Shown here one piece after another: positions 43,969-53,488 of a stretch of 64,000 bases of DNA (positions within the stretch are counted from its first letter, which is position 1; the number at the start of each line of letters is the position of its first letter). Source of the DNA: CAYRFQ01 sp964423615 (GTDB taxonomy: Bacteria; Planctomycetota; Planctomycetia; Gemmatales; Gemmataceae); contig CAYRFQ010000003.1 in the NCBI GenBank assembly GCA_964423615.1, positions 124,001 to 188,000 of the forward strand, in the 5' to 3' direction. The notes beneath the pieces are model-generated. The model did no database searches. It was not told where the DNA came from and saw only the letters and a program-made list of their open reading frames with translations. Position numbers and translations under genes: made by a program.

Positions 43969-44883
43969 ATGTTGATCGCGGTCACCGGCGGGACGGGGTT
44001 TCTCGGGCGCTACATCGTTCGGCATTTAGTTTCGCAAGGTCATTCGCTGCGGTGTTGGCATCGACCAAACAGTGATTTGACAGGATTCGAAGACATCGCC
44101 GAGCAGATCGAGTGGGTTCGTGGGGAGCTGGGTGATGTAGTTTCCACGGTGGAGTTGGTTTCCGGTACGGATGCCGTTGTGCACGCCGCATTGGAGTGGG
44201 ATCACTTCGGCGGTCAACGGTCTCCCACCGATGATAACTTCCTGCCCTTCATGGTCAAGAACGTGATGGGTTCCTTACGCCTGATGCATACTGCTCACCG
44301 ATCCAAGGTTGGGCGTTTTATTTTGATTTCGACGTGTGCCGTCCACGAAATCATTCTCGATGACCGGCCCCTCGACGAAACCCATCCGCTTTGGCCGACG
44401 AGCCACTACGGAGCCCACAAAGCCGCCTTGGAGAAATTCGTCCACAGTTATGGACTGGGAAAGGAGGCGTGGCCAATCTGTGCTCTTAGGCCGACAGGAA
44501 TCTACGGTCTAGCACATCAGTTGCGAGATAGCAAATGGTATGATCTGGTGGGTCAGGTTATTCGCGGAGAACGGATCGAATCGAACAAGGGTGGTAAGGA
44601 AGTTCACGCAGCGGACGTTGCCAAAGCCGTGGCCCTATTGCTCGAGGTCGAGGCAGAACTCATCGTGGGACAAGCCATCAACTGCTACGACCTCTACGTG
44701 GCCGAACAGGATGTGGCCCAGATAGCCAAGGAAATGAGTGGGAGTCCGAGCGTCGTAATGGACCTCAACCAAGGCCCCAAGAACCAAATTGAAACGGGCT
44801 TTATGGAATCACTTGGGATGCAGTTCGGTGGTGAGCCGCTTCTGGAGCAAACCATCGAACAACTTGTGCAAGCCCAGATTTAA
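43969..44883 (+). CDS. NAD(P)-dependent epimerase/dehydratase (extended SDR)
   Basis: 304 residues from an ATG at 43969 with AGGAG upstream. The Rossmann motif is TGGTGFLGRYIVRHL (6-20). Asp in SGTDAVVHAA and the catalytic Tyr-x-x-x-Lys in SHYGAHKAALEKF are present, with Ser in ILISTCAVHE. RPTGIYG follows. The extended SDR fold with a substrate-binding C-terminal part fits sugar epimerases, dihydroflavonol reductases or related enzymes; the substrate cannot be told. It is cytoplasmic and stands alone. Divergent from the transporter gene. Confidence 0.9.
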   Translation: MLIAVTGGTGFLGRYIVRHLVSQGHSLRCWHRPNSDLTGFEDIAEQIEWVRGELGDVVSTVELVSGTDAVVHAALEWDHFGGQRSPTDDNFLPFMVKNVMGSLRLMHTAHRSKVGRFILISTCAVHEIILDDRPLDETHPLWPTSHYGAHKAALEKFVHSYGLGKEAWPICALRPTGIYGLAHQLRDSKWYDLVGQVIRGERIESNKGGKEVHAADVAKAVALLLEVEAELIVGQAINCYDLYVAEQDVAQIAKEMSGSPSVVMDLNQGPKNQIETGFMESLGMQFGGEPLLEQTIEQLVQAQI

Positions 44884-45481
44884 TACTCTCGAATTTCTCA
44901 CGTCTTTTTTTCGCGGGGGCAAGCTCTATCCTTCATTGCCCCTTCTCCCGTTGAAAAGTTCTCACCGCCAATAGTTTCTAAGCTTCCGCCTCGCACTTCG
45001 ATCCGGCCTTTTCAAGGGCAACGACTCGTTTTTGGAGTTCGGAGACAACTCCGACGTCCGCATCTAGATTGCCCACAACACAAGTTTTTTCTTCATCAGA
45101 GATTTTCCTTGCGCACAGGTGGAGTATCGCTTGGCTCTCCAGGAGAGTACCAACAGAAAACGATGTTTGGATCGATTGTAACTGTTATTTTTATTTTTTT
45201 GATAAAGCAGAGTTTAATAATAATTTGCAATATATCTAATGTGCGTTTCTGTGTTTCGGAATCAAGAATGTTTCTGTTTGAATGCAATTGTTCGCCCGTT
45301 TGAAAAACTCTAACCTTTCCAAAAGAATAGAGTGGGGCAAATAGCAAATCTAGGCATAACCGTCATGTTAGAGTAGTTCTCCAGCTTCCGCCTCCTGATC
45401 CCGCCCAGAACCTATATGCTCCGCACCACTCCGACGCTTTAAAACTTCCATTTCCATTCTTTTGCAAGGAGACATTGTTTC
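44884..45481. other. Intergenic region with a gene relic and AT-rich DNA
   Basis: The right half is the promoter region of the surface-protein gene. The stretch 45150-45290 is unusually AT-rich for the window. The relic is listed separately. No terminator with a clear hairpin is seen. Confidence 0.5.
44988..45184 (-). pseudogene. Possible C-terminal relic of a coiled-coil protein
   Basis: The minus strand reads about 65 codons, ending at a TAG, with typical local codon use: SVGTLLESQAILHLCARKIS, then DADVGVVSELQKRVVALEK and ending GSKCEAEA. A stop codon and AT-rich DNA lie immediately upstream and there is no ATG or good GTG at the head. It looks like the tail of a gene whose front was lost. 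It could also be a very small protein with a non-standard start. Confidence 0.4.
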
Positions 45482-46603
45482 ATGCGATCTCGAAATCAAT
45501 CCCCACTTTCCCTGGAAACGCTCGAAGATCGTTATTGTCCAACGCTCAATTTCTTCTTCGATGGCCTTGGAAATTTAACTGTCACTGGAACCCCTAATGG
45601 TATGTTGACGGTCGCATCGCCATCCTCCGGCATGTTCAGCTTCACGGACAATACCTCGACGAGAGGGCCATTCGCGGCTCCAGGAAATTTGTCGCTTCAA
45701 TTCGGCACTAGCGCTGCTGATGACACAATCATGATCGATCTGATGGGGAATTCGATCGGTGGGAATTTGACGATCAACACCGGGACTGGTTTTGACACCG
45801 TCATTCTCGCGTCGCTCGCTCCCGCGGTCAGCACGATATCGGGGAATGTCAACCTGAATGGAGTCAATTCGTTGACGACGGTCGATCTGACTGTCGGTGG
45901 AAACCTGTTTGCCTCCCATTCGTTTGAGCATCCAGCAACTCCGAATGGATACGCCTTGGGTGGAACGGCACTGGGCGGAAGCTTCAACTACCTCGGTGGA
46001 AATAACGTGGACATTGTCAGTTTCAGTGCTGGTATACTTTCCCCGACCACTTTTGTCGGAGGGAATACTACCTTATCCCTTGGCAACGGCGCGAGCTTGG
46101 TAGGCCAAGATCCTTTTATGAGCTTCGGGAACAACTTATCCGTCACGGCTGGTTCAGGCGATGATAATGTTTCATTGAATGGTTTTACTGGTGGCAGTGT
46201 TTATTTTAACGCTGGTGGTGGGAATAACGTTCTGAGCTTCACCGGGTCTATTGGTGGAAATGTAACATGGATTGCCGGTTCTGGAGATGATGTGTCAGCC
46301 TTTACAGGTTCCGTGGCCGGGAACGCGTTCTTCTCCTTGGGTGGCGGTAACAATGGAGTGACATTTGATGGTAGTGTCTTTGGCCGTCAGTTTAGTTACT
46401 TCGGTGGGAGTGGCGAAGACAACCTAACGTTTAACGGCTCGGCACCTTTGGCTCAGCTTTTTGGTCAGTTCGGTGCTGGGAATGACGAATTGACACTTGG
46501 CGCGTCTGCAGACCTATCGAGGATTTTTGTTGACCTGGGTGCCGGGGCCGACACGTTCACCAACATGTTCGGTTTCATCCCAGGTACTGTCCTCAATGCC
46601 TAA
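45482..46603 (+). CDS. Surface protein with LETLEDR N-terminus and Gly/Asn-rich beta repeats
   Basis: 373 residues from an ATG at 45482 with AAGGAGA about 9 bases upstream. It opens with SLETLEDRYCP, the L-E-x-L-E-D-R motif seen at the start of many large surface proteins in this phylum; it may act as a sorting signal. The rest is a beta-solenoid-like chain of units of the type GGNLxx-xGxGxDxxxxxG, for example SGDDNVSLNGFTGGSVYFNA and SGEDNLTFNGSAPLAQLFG. There is no classical signal peptide and no catalytic motif. A structural or adhesive role at the cell surface is the best inference. Free of neighbours on either side. Confidence 0.82.
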   Translation: MRSRNQSPLSLETLEDRYCPTLNFFFDGLGNLTVTGTPNGMLTVASPSSGMFSFTDNTSTRGPFAAPGNLSLQFGTSAADDTIMIDLMGNSIGGNLTINTGTGFDTVILASLAPAVSTISGNVNLNGVNSLTTVDLTVGGNLFASHSFEHPATPNGYALGGTALGGSFNYLGGNNVDIVSFSAGILSPTTFVGGNTTLSLGNGASLVGQDPFMSFGNNLSVTAGSGDDNVSLNGFTGGSVYFNAGGGNNVLSFTGSIGGNVTWIAGSGDDVSAFTGSVAGNAFFSLGGGNNGVTFDGSVFGRQFSYFGGSGEDNLTFNGSAPLAQLFGQFGAGNDELTLGASADLSRIFVDLGAGADTFTNMFGFIPGTVLNA

Positions 46604-46917
46604 TCCGGTCCAGGGTGTTTCTGTGGGTTGTGGCGTTATTGAGTGTGGGTGAGTTTTCAATCCTCGGAATTCCAAGCGAGTGGATAATGTCCCTCGCTTG
46701 CGTGATCAATCGGACATAGTTTGTCAGGTGAAACCCCCATCCAATGCCTACCTGTTTATCACGATGACTTCATTGTCGATAGGCTCGGTCCGTTGTCGCT
46801 GGACTTTTGGGGACGCTTCGGACGGATTCGGAAATAGCTGTTGGAACCGGACAACGGATCGGAAAACCACAATAGACGGATTCCATTCAGTTGTGGATGC
46901 TTGACTCGATTTAGCCG
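46604..46917. other. Intergenic region between convergent genes
   Basis: No gene and no clear terminator. A short inverted repeat, GCGAG...CTCGC, lies near 46676-46699. Confidence 0.4.
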
Positions 46918-48393
46918 CTACTCAAGAAACCCTAAAAACCGATCATACGGCCCATTCCACTGGTCTGGATTTTGTGGCCTAAACTCAGTCACTTCGAACG
47001 AATTCCCTACAACTTCTCGAGCCTCGTCGAGCGACTTCAACAACCCGAGTCCAATTCCCTGTACGAGAACATTTCCGATGGCCGTAGCTTCGACCGGTCC
47101 GGCGTACACGGGACAGTTGCACGCATCCGCCGTGAACTGACACAATAGTGCGTTACGACTCCCGCCGCCGACAACGTGTATCGCGTCGAACTTCTTGCCA
47201 AGCAATTCTTCGAGCCTTCCGAGCACCCAACGATACCGCAGGGCTAAACTTTCCAGAGCACACCGGATGACAGGTCCGGGTTCTTGAGGAGCGGGTTGAT
47301 TCGTTTTCTTGCAAAATTCCGCGAGAGCGTTGGGCATGTTGGGCGGGAGCATGAAACTCGGATCGTCCGGATTGACGAGACTCACGAAGGGCGGAGCGTC
47401 TTCGGCCAAACGGGTGAGTTTGTCGTAGGCGTAGGCCGTTCCGTCTCGCTCCCAGCATCGGCGGCATTCTTGGACGAGCCAGAGTCCCATGATGTTCTTC
47501 AACAACCGAATGGTGCCATCCACGCCACCTTCGTTGGTGAAGTTGTATTTGTGAGTTTGTTCATCCAGGAGTGGCTGTTCGATCTCGGCACCCATGAGGG
47601 ACCAGGTCCCCGAACTAATGTAGGCCCAGTTCGTTCCAGCTCTCGCCGGAACGGCGGCAACAGCGGACGCCGTGTCGTGCGTTGCCGGAGCGATGACCTT
47701 GGCGTCTTTCAAGCTGGTTTCTTCGATGAGGTGCGGGTGTAACGGACCGAGAACTGTGCCGGGTGCGATGATGTCACCGAAAATGTGGTCGGGTAATTCG
47801 AACTTGGCGAGCAAGTCTCGATTCCAATCCCGGGTCTCCGGGTCGAGCATCTGGCTCGTGCTGGCGTCAGTGTATTCGTTCGCTTTGATGCCCGTAAGGA
47901 AGTAGTTGAGTAAGTCGGGAATCAACAACAACCGGTCGGCGACCTCCAGCCAGGGAGAGCCATCCCGCCGGAGGGCGAGCAACTGGAAGAGGGAATTGAA
48001 GCGGAGAAACTGCAATCCCGTTTGACGAAAGATTTCGGCCTTGGGCACGATCTGGAACGCTTCGTCCATGATCGTTTCGGTGTAGAGATCGCGGTGGTGT
48101 CGAGGATTCCCCAACAGCGTGCCGTCCCGACCGATCAATGCAAAATCTACCCCCCAAGTGTCGATCCCGATGCTGGCAACGGTTCCGTGTTCGAGACCAC
48201 ACTTTCGCATCGCCGCCACAATTTCTCGATACAAACCGAGAACGTCCCAGTGTAGTGTGTTCAACGTCCGGACGCCTCCGTTGGGGAAGCGATGCACGTC
48301 TTCCAACTGGAGCTTGGCTCCGTCGAACGAGGCCAACAACCCCCGTCCACTCTCGGCACCCAAATCAAATGCAAGTAACTTCTTGGTGGCCAT
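46918..48393 (-). CDS. rhaB: Rhamnulokinase
   Basis: 491 residues from an ATG at 48393. It is a FGGY kinase: the N-terminal phosphate loop AFDLGAESGRGLLA, the substrate motif GIDTWGVDFALI, FLRFNSLFQLLA, ISSGTWSLMGAE, and the C-terminal VGGGSRNALLCQFTADA with GPVEATAIGNVLVQ. The GAESGR and GTWSLMG forms are typical of rhamnulokinase rather than xylulo- or glycerol kinase. It phosphorylates L-rhamnulose at position 1 in rhamnose breakdown. No isomerase or aldolase gene is adjacent, so the pathway is scattered. It is cytoplasmic and runs in the same direction as the PQQ gene upstream, 93 bases away. Confidence 0.93.
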   Translation of the reverse strand: MATKKLLAFDLGAESGRGLLASFDGAKLQLEDVHRFPNGGVRTLNTLHWDVLGLYREIVAAMRKCGLEHGTVASIGIDTWGVDFALIGRDGTLLGNPRHHRDLYTETIMDEAFQIVPKAEIFRQTGLQFLRFNSLFQLLALRRDGSPWLEVADRLLLIPDLLNYFLTGIKANEYTDASTSQMLDPETRDWNRDLLAKFELPDHIFGDIIAPGTVLGPLHPHLIEETSLKDAKVIAPATHDTASAVAAVPARAGTNWAYISSGTWSLMGAEIEQPLLDEQTHKYNFTNEGGVDGTIRLLKNIMGLWLVQECRRCWERDGTAYAYDKLTRLAEDAPPFVSLVNPDDPSFMLPPNMPNALAEFCKKTNQPAPQEPGPVIRCALESLALRYRWVLGRLEELLGKKFDAIHVVGGGSRNALLCQFTADACNCPVYAGPVEATAIGNVLVQGIGLGLLKSLDEAREVVGNSFEVTEFRPQNPDQWNGPYDRFLGFLE

Positions 48394-48486
48394 GATGTCT
48401 CAAAAATACAAGGTGAAAGGGAGAATAGGGAACAGAGAACAGCTACAGTTTTTCCCTTCTTCCCTCTACCTTCCACCTTTCATTGA

Positions 48487-49731
48487 TCACTTTCCAGAAA
48501 TATCCAGACAATAAATGGTCTGTTTGTCCCGAATAAACAATCGTCCGTTGGCAATCGTCGGAGACGTTCGGTTATCGCCGAGTAACCGCACCCGCCCTTT
48601 TTCTTGATAGCCTTCGGAGGTGGCTTTTGCGAGAACGAGGTCACCTTTCTTGGTCGTCATCCAAAGGTGTCCGTCCGCCAACGTGACTGTGCCCAGGCCG
48701 AACTTCTGTTCCCAGACAACTTTGTGGGTTTTCAGATTGACACAGCGAAGGTAGATCGGAGGTTCACCGGGTTGACCGTGAATGCCGTAGAGGTGGCCCT
48801 TGTAGAGCACCGAATTGGCCCAGTAGTTAATCATCACACTGTCGCGGCCCTTGCTTTCCCAAACGATGTCTGGCTTCCCGGTCTGAGACAATTCGAGCAA
48901 TGCACACCCGACTTTATCGCCACACGTCACAAAGATCCGACTGCCAATGACCAACGGGGTGCAGATGTTGCAGTCGTACTCGTTCTTCCACACCTGTCGC
49001 CAGAGTTCTTTTCCAGTCTTCGGGTGAACACCCACGAGGCCGAAGGCGTTGAAGAAAACGACTTGCTTCTGGCCGCCGACCTTGACCACGACTGGAGTTG
49101 CGTAGCTGGTCGGATCACTTCCGGTCTTCCAGGCCAACTTGCCGTTCTTTTTGTAATAGGCGGCGACGCCTGCCTTTTTGGCTCCTGGCAACACGTAAAG
49201 AAGATCGCCTTCGATTCGTGGCGAGGCCGAGAATCCCCAAGTAGGAATCTTCCCTCCAAAATCTTGAACCAGATCGACGGCCCACATTTTCTTTCCGTTC
49301 ATGGAGTCGAGACACACCAAAGGACCCGTGGCGGATTGAACGTAAACACGTCCCTGCTCGATCGTCGGTGTGCTTCGCGGTCCGTTGCCGTAGTTGTTCG
49401 TGTAAGCTTTACCGAGCACATATTCCCAGAGTTGCTTACCGTCGTCTTTTACACTCAAGCAAACGGCGAGTTCTTTGCCCTTTCTCTGGACTAGGGTGTA
49501 GGCCCGATCTCCGACGACGGCCACGGTCGAATACCCTTCGCCGCCGGGAACTTTCCAGAGTACTTTGGGACCGTCCTTGGGCCATTTCGTTAGCAGGTTC
49601 TTTTCGGGAGACGATCCATTTCGTTTGGGACCAAGCCAGTGAGGCCAGTCTTCCGCGATACCTTGGTTTCCTGCGAAAACCAGGGCAACGAAAGCAAGAA
49701 GATGGGAACGGAAGTAGGAACAGTTTTTCAT
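48487..49731 (-). CDS. Exported PQQ-like beta-propeller protein
   Basis: 414 residues from an ATG at 49731 with GGAGG about 9 bases upstream. The signal peptide (HLLAFVALVFAGNQGIAE) is followed by DWPHWLGPKRNGSSPEK, the usual opening of planctomycete PQQ-propeller proteins. Blades carry motifs such as VCLDSMNGKKMWAVDL, LVGVHPKTGKELWRQ and CVNLKTHKVVWEQ. No cofactor or catalytic site is evident. Probably a periplasmic or surface binding protein. It differs from the other propeller in the window (1.6 kb) by having no membrane domain. Confidence 0.88.
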   Translation of the reverse strand: MKNCSYFRSHLLAFVALVFAGNQGIAEDWPHWLGPKRNGSSPEKNLLTKWPKDGPKVLWKVPGGEGYSTVAVVGDRAYTLVQRKGKELAVCLSVKDDGKQLWEYVLGKAYTNNYGNGPRSTPTIEQGRVYVQSATGPLVCLDSMNGKKMWAVDLVQDFGGKIPTWGFSASPRIEGDLLYVLPGAKKAGVAAYYKKNGKLAWKTGSDPTSYATPVVVKVGGQKQVVFFNAFGLVGVHPKTGKELWRQVWKNEYDCNICTPLVIGSRIFVTCGDKVGCALLELSQTGKPDIVWESKGRDSVMINYWANSVLYKGHLYGIHGQPGEPPIYLRCVNLKTHKVVWEQKFGLGTVTLADGHLWMTTKKGDLVLAKATSEGYQEKGRVRLLGDNRTSPTIANGRLFIRDKQTIYCLDISGK

Positions 49732-50104
49732 AGAGGTGTCCTCCGAGGTGACAGGATGTGAAGTATGGGCTGATTGTACACCGAGACAACGACGTGTGCT
49801 GCCCTAAAATGGTCAGTTGGAGTGAGTGAATGAGCGAGACCGTTTTGACGGGTGGGTCGAGGCAATCGAGTCTAGCTGCTAGAGCGGTTTACGGTTGTGT
49901 TGGGTACAGTTGACAGTGCCTTGAAGTCTTCAGCCCAAGAGCCCCTCACCCTAAATCCTTCTCTCCCAAGGGGAGAAAAACTTTGAAAACGAAAAACTGT
50001 ACTCAATGCCAACCGGAACCGCTTCACGAATACGGTGAGTGGCAGGCATTCTCAAGGCGAAGGCATACATTTAAACTCGTTCGATAGAAAAAACAGGAGC
50101 TCGT
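49732..50104. repeat. Intergenic region with the 28-base dispersed repeat
   Basis: 49881-49908 is identical to 41936-41963 (inverted) and similar to 11028-11052. Downstream, TCTCCC-aag-GGGAGA forms a small hairpin at about 49963-49977. No gene is seen. Confidence 0.8.
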
Positions 50105-52957
50105 TTATTCTTCCGATCCCACTGTCTCGGCTGCCTTTTTCCCTTCAACAACGTCGGGCTTTTGGGCGTGTTCGATGGTTTCCTCAGTGCTCTGTGGATC
50201 GACCTCGCGACAACTGGCCGTCAACCGGTCGGCAACTTCTTGAAGCTCCGTGCGCCATTCGATCGGATCGACTCCGGGCGGTGTTACTTCCATGAACTCA
50301 CCCAACAACAGAACCAATCGCAACAGATGGCGAAAGATAATGCCTTCTTGCTTCGCGAGATTCTTGGATGTGATCAGTTTGTTGAAGTCCCCGCCGAATT
50401 CGAGCAGTTCACCTGCAGCCCAAACGGCAAGCACATTGACGTCGTGAACGTCGGGGTTTTCGGCCTCAAAAAGTATCTTGAGTTTGTCTGCAAACTTGGG
50501 CGGTCGGACCCATTCTTCGTCCGGGTCCTGGGACCATCGATTGTCTTGTTCGTCCTCGTCGGGAACGTAGCTCGCCATGTGCTTTTCGAGAATGAGACCT
50601 CGTCGAATGAGCTCTTCGTCGAGGCGAAGAGTTAACGGTCCTGGTGGCAAGTCGTCGGGGACGCGGACGAACCGAATGACCGTTTTGGCGATTTCCAAGA
50701 CGCTTTCGAACGCTTGAATTTTTTCTTCGATTTCGGCGTCCCCGAGTTGCTCGACCAAGAAAGCTCCGTACAGGGGATGGATCGCGCGGAAGGCCAAAAG
50801 GATGTCCATTTTGTCGGTGGGCATGGCCTTCTCGGGTCGGTACGAGGCGGATTCGTCTTGCTCGACCTGGGACGAAGATTCTTTACCTTGTTTTGGTTGG
50901 TTGCCCGAGTTTTCTTGTCTCGCGGTGGGTTTGCTTGGCTGCTTCGCGGCGTTGGGAGAGTCTTTGGTTTTCGGTTTCGGTCCCTTCTGGGGATCGTTCT
51001 GTCGCATGGCAGCAAATAGCCCGCCTTCGAACACGTCGTCTGGTTGGTCCGAAGATTGGCCTTTCTGCAAGGCAGCAAACAGCCCTTCGACACCCGTGTC
51101 GTCTGTTTGGTCCGGGGGCTTGTCCGGCAAGTTTGGGGTATTGGAATCCTCTTCGTTCGCGGTCTCCGATTCTTTCTTGGAATCGCTAGGCAACAAATTC
51201 GCAAACAATCCCTCGACGGCCTCGTTGGCTGATTGCCCCGAAGAATCGCTCTGTCGCAACGTTGCAAACAACCCGCCTTCGCTGACAGCGTCCTTTTGTT
51301 CCGAAGATTTGGCCGTTTGGTTTTTCGCTGCCTGATCGTCTTTGGTTGTCTTGTCTTTTGGCTCGGTGGCTTCGCTTTGCTGCGGCTGAGCAATCGAACC
51401 CTCTTCGGTCGCGTTGGTTTGTCCTGGTGGAGGAGGTTCGAGGACGACGTACCCGGCGCGGTGCAACGTGAGCAACATGTTGTGCAATATCTTCTCACCA
51501 GCTGCGACACGCGAGTGGTCCATCAACCGTTTACGGATGACGTTGCGAATTCGCGAGATTTCGGGCGAGAGCTTGAGCAAGTAGGCGAGCAGTCGCCACG
51601 GGATGGGTCCCTTGCTGTACAACCTGGCTGGCTTGGCTTCCTGGAGTTGTTGGAATTGACCTTCCGTCCAGTACGTTATTTTGTCGCTTTTTTTGGGCTT
51701 CTTTTTCTTGAGTTGCTTCTTGGCTTTGATCAGACCTGGGTCCTTGGTGTCTTCGGGGATGGAGTCGTACTTGAGTTGCCAGTGGTGTAACCGAACGTCG
51801 TCTTCGTGAGCCAAGGCAATGACGTAGCCCTTGTCGTCATACTGCGGACGACCGGCTCGACCAAAGATCTGTTTGGCGATGCTCGCATCCACGAGCTTTT
51901 GATTACCCGATGGTCCTTTGACGAGTGTGGTGAGAACGACCGACCGGGCCGGCAAGTTGATTCCCGCGGCGAGCGTCTCGGTACAAATAATGAACGACAA
52001 CAACTTCCTTTCGAACAAGTCCTCGACGACTCGCTTGTACTTCGGCAGCAATCCCGCGTGGTGGACCCCGACTCCGCGATGGAGCATTTGCTTGATCTTG
52101 GGGCCAACTCCTTGTTTCCAGTCGAGTTTGTTGACCTCCTCGTGAAGTTGGGCCTTCTGCTCCTTGGTGACGAGGGGCAGGCCCTTGAATTGCTCGGCAA
52201 CGTTCCAACATTCCTCGCGGTTAAAACAGAACACCAGTGCTGGCGTTCGCTTGGTTTCGTCGTCGCCTTGAACCATCTCGACGACCCTTTCGCCGAGTAA
52301 TTTGTCGTGGACCCACTCGTAGTGTAGCGGCACTTTCCGCTCGGTACTCTCGACAAGCTCGACCTTGCGGCCGTGGCACCGATCGAGCCAATTCAGAAAC
52401 TCAACGGAGTTGCCGACCGTCGCCGACAACAGCAACAACCGAACGTGCTTGGGCAACATGCTGAGGGATAGTTCCCAAACGATTCCGCGTTGGGGATCGG
52501 CAAAGCTATGAAACTCGTCCATGACCACGGCGGAAACGTTGCTGAAATCAAAGCCTCCAGATTCGTCGCCGTCCGGATTGAGTAATCGATTCAACAGAAT
52601 CTCGGCGACAACGATGAGAATACGAGCCCGGGGGTTCACACGACGGTTGCCCGTTACAAGTCCGACGTCCTCGGGCTGAAATCCCCACTTTACGGCGGTC
52701 TCTTGCATCTCTCGAAACTTCTGTTCGGTCAACGCAATCAACGGAGTCGTGTAGTAGGCGATCGTTCCGGTGTGGAGCGCTTCGTAAAGGGCCCCTTGGG
52801 CGATGGCCGTTTTGCCCGTCCCCGTTGGGGCACAAACCAGAACGCCCTTGTCACTGGTGAACCAGGCGAGGAGGGCTTCTTCTTGCACCGGATACGGAGT
52901 GTAAGGCAATTGGGAAAGGTATTGTTCGAGGAGTTCTTCGCGATCAGGAGTGGTCAT
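50105..52957 (-). CDS. Ski2-like DEAD/DEAH helicase with GLFA-repeat linker
   Basis: 950 residues from an ATG at 52957; a TTG at 53020 would add 21. The helicase core is complete: Q-like region PYPVQEEALLAWF, motif I APTGTGKTA, motif II MDEFHSF, motif III LLLSATVG, then HHAGLLPKYKRVVEDLF, ETLAAGINLPARSVVLT and motif VI QIFGRAGRPQYDDKG. This is the Ski2/Mtr4-like superfamily 2 layout of RNA helicases. Residues about 530-720 are disordered and hold four copies of a short motif, E-G-(G)LFA-x-(L/M). The C-terminal 230 residues are helical (PTDKMDILLAFRAIHPLYGAF). It probably remodels RNA; the linker could bind partners. Standalone gene. Confidence 0.9.
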   Translation of the reverse strand: MTTPDREELLEQYLSQLPYTPYPVQEEALLAWFTSDKGVLVCAPTGTGKTAIAQGALYEALHTGTIAYYTTPLIALTEQKFREMQETAVKWGFQPEDVGLVTGNRRVNPRARILIVVAEILLNRLLNPDGDESGGFDFSNVSAVVMDEFHSFADPQRGIVWELSLSMLPKHVRLLLLSATVGNSVEFLNWLDRCHGRKVELVESTERKVPLHYEWVHDKLLGERVVEMVQGDDETKRTPALVFCFNREECWNVAEQFKGLPLVTKEQKAQLHEEVNKLDWKQGVGPKIKQMLHRGVGVHHAGLLPKYKRVVEDLFERKLLSFIICTETLAAGINLPARSVVLTTLVKGPSGNQKLVDASIAKQIFGRAGRPQYDDKGYVIALAHEDDVRLHHWQLKYDSIPEDTKDPGLIKAKKQLKKKKPKKSDKITYWTEGQFQQLQEAKPARLYSKGPIPWRLLAYLLKLSPEISRIRNVIRKRLMDHSRVAAGEKILHNMLLTLHRAGYVVLEPPPPGQTNATEEGSIAQPQQSEATEPKDKTTKDDQAAKNQTAKSSEQKDAVSEGGLFATLRQSDSSGQSANEAVEGLFANLLPSDSKKESETANEEDSNTPNLPDKPPDQTDDTGVEGLFAALQKGQSSDQPDDVFEGGLFAAMRQNDPQKGPKPKTKDSPNAAKQPSKPTARQENSGNQPKQGKESSSQVEQDESASYRPEKAMPTDKMDILLAFRAIHPLYGAFLVEQLGDAEIEEKIQAFESVLEIAKTVIRFVRVPDDLPPGPLTLRLDEELIRRGLILEKHMASYVPDEDEQDNRWSQDPDEEWVRPPKFADKLKILFEAENPDVHDVNVLAVWAAGELLEFGGDFNKLITSKNLAKQEGIIFRHLLRLVLLLGEFMEVTPPGVDPIEWRTELQEVADRLTASCREVDPQSTEETIEHAQKPDVVEGKKAAETVGSEE

Positions 52958-53488
52958 AAGCTCGGATTGGCTGGAGTTCGGAATCGCGGGTCTTGCGGAA
53001 CGGACGTCGAAAAGTGGCAACGCTTTTGGTCACGAATCGTGTCGAGACGCTTTCGACTTGGGCCAATGATCGATGGAGGTCCCCTCGGAATGAGCCGAAC
53101 GAGTACGAACCAATTTCTCCGGGCCGCTTTGTTGAGTATAGGAGAGATTCTACCGGGAGTCGTAGAAAAACCAAACGGGGATTTGAATGAGGCGATTTCT
53201 CCTTTTTCGAAACGTGGAGTCATGGGCCCATTGTCAACACAAGCCTGAGTTGATCGCAGACGAGAAAAGGGTTGGTCCGAACCGGTTGATTCATAGATCA
53301 GTTCGGTCTTGGCAACACAGCTTCGGAAATTCCTAACGGACATCCGGTTTCCAACCTGCGCGTTTCGTTTTCAGGAGACGGATGGCTTTGGTTACGTTCC
53401 ACTGCTTCGGATTTGGTGTAGAGATTTCAATCGACAGAAAAACTCCCAACGACCTCTTTCTATTGGGTTGCTGGAAGTTTCTATGTCC
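52958..53488. other. Intergenic region upstream of the helicase
   Basis: A 129-codon open frame on the minus strand (52954-53343) has unconvincing composition and no ribosome site. The helicase promoter is expected near 53000-53150. Nothing else is seen. Confidence 0.4.

Noticed and set aside
52954..53343. 129-codon frame directly upstream of the helicase
   Set aside because: Overlaps the helicase start, no ribosome site and no recognisable composition.
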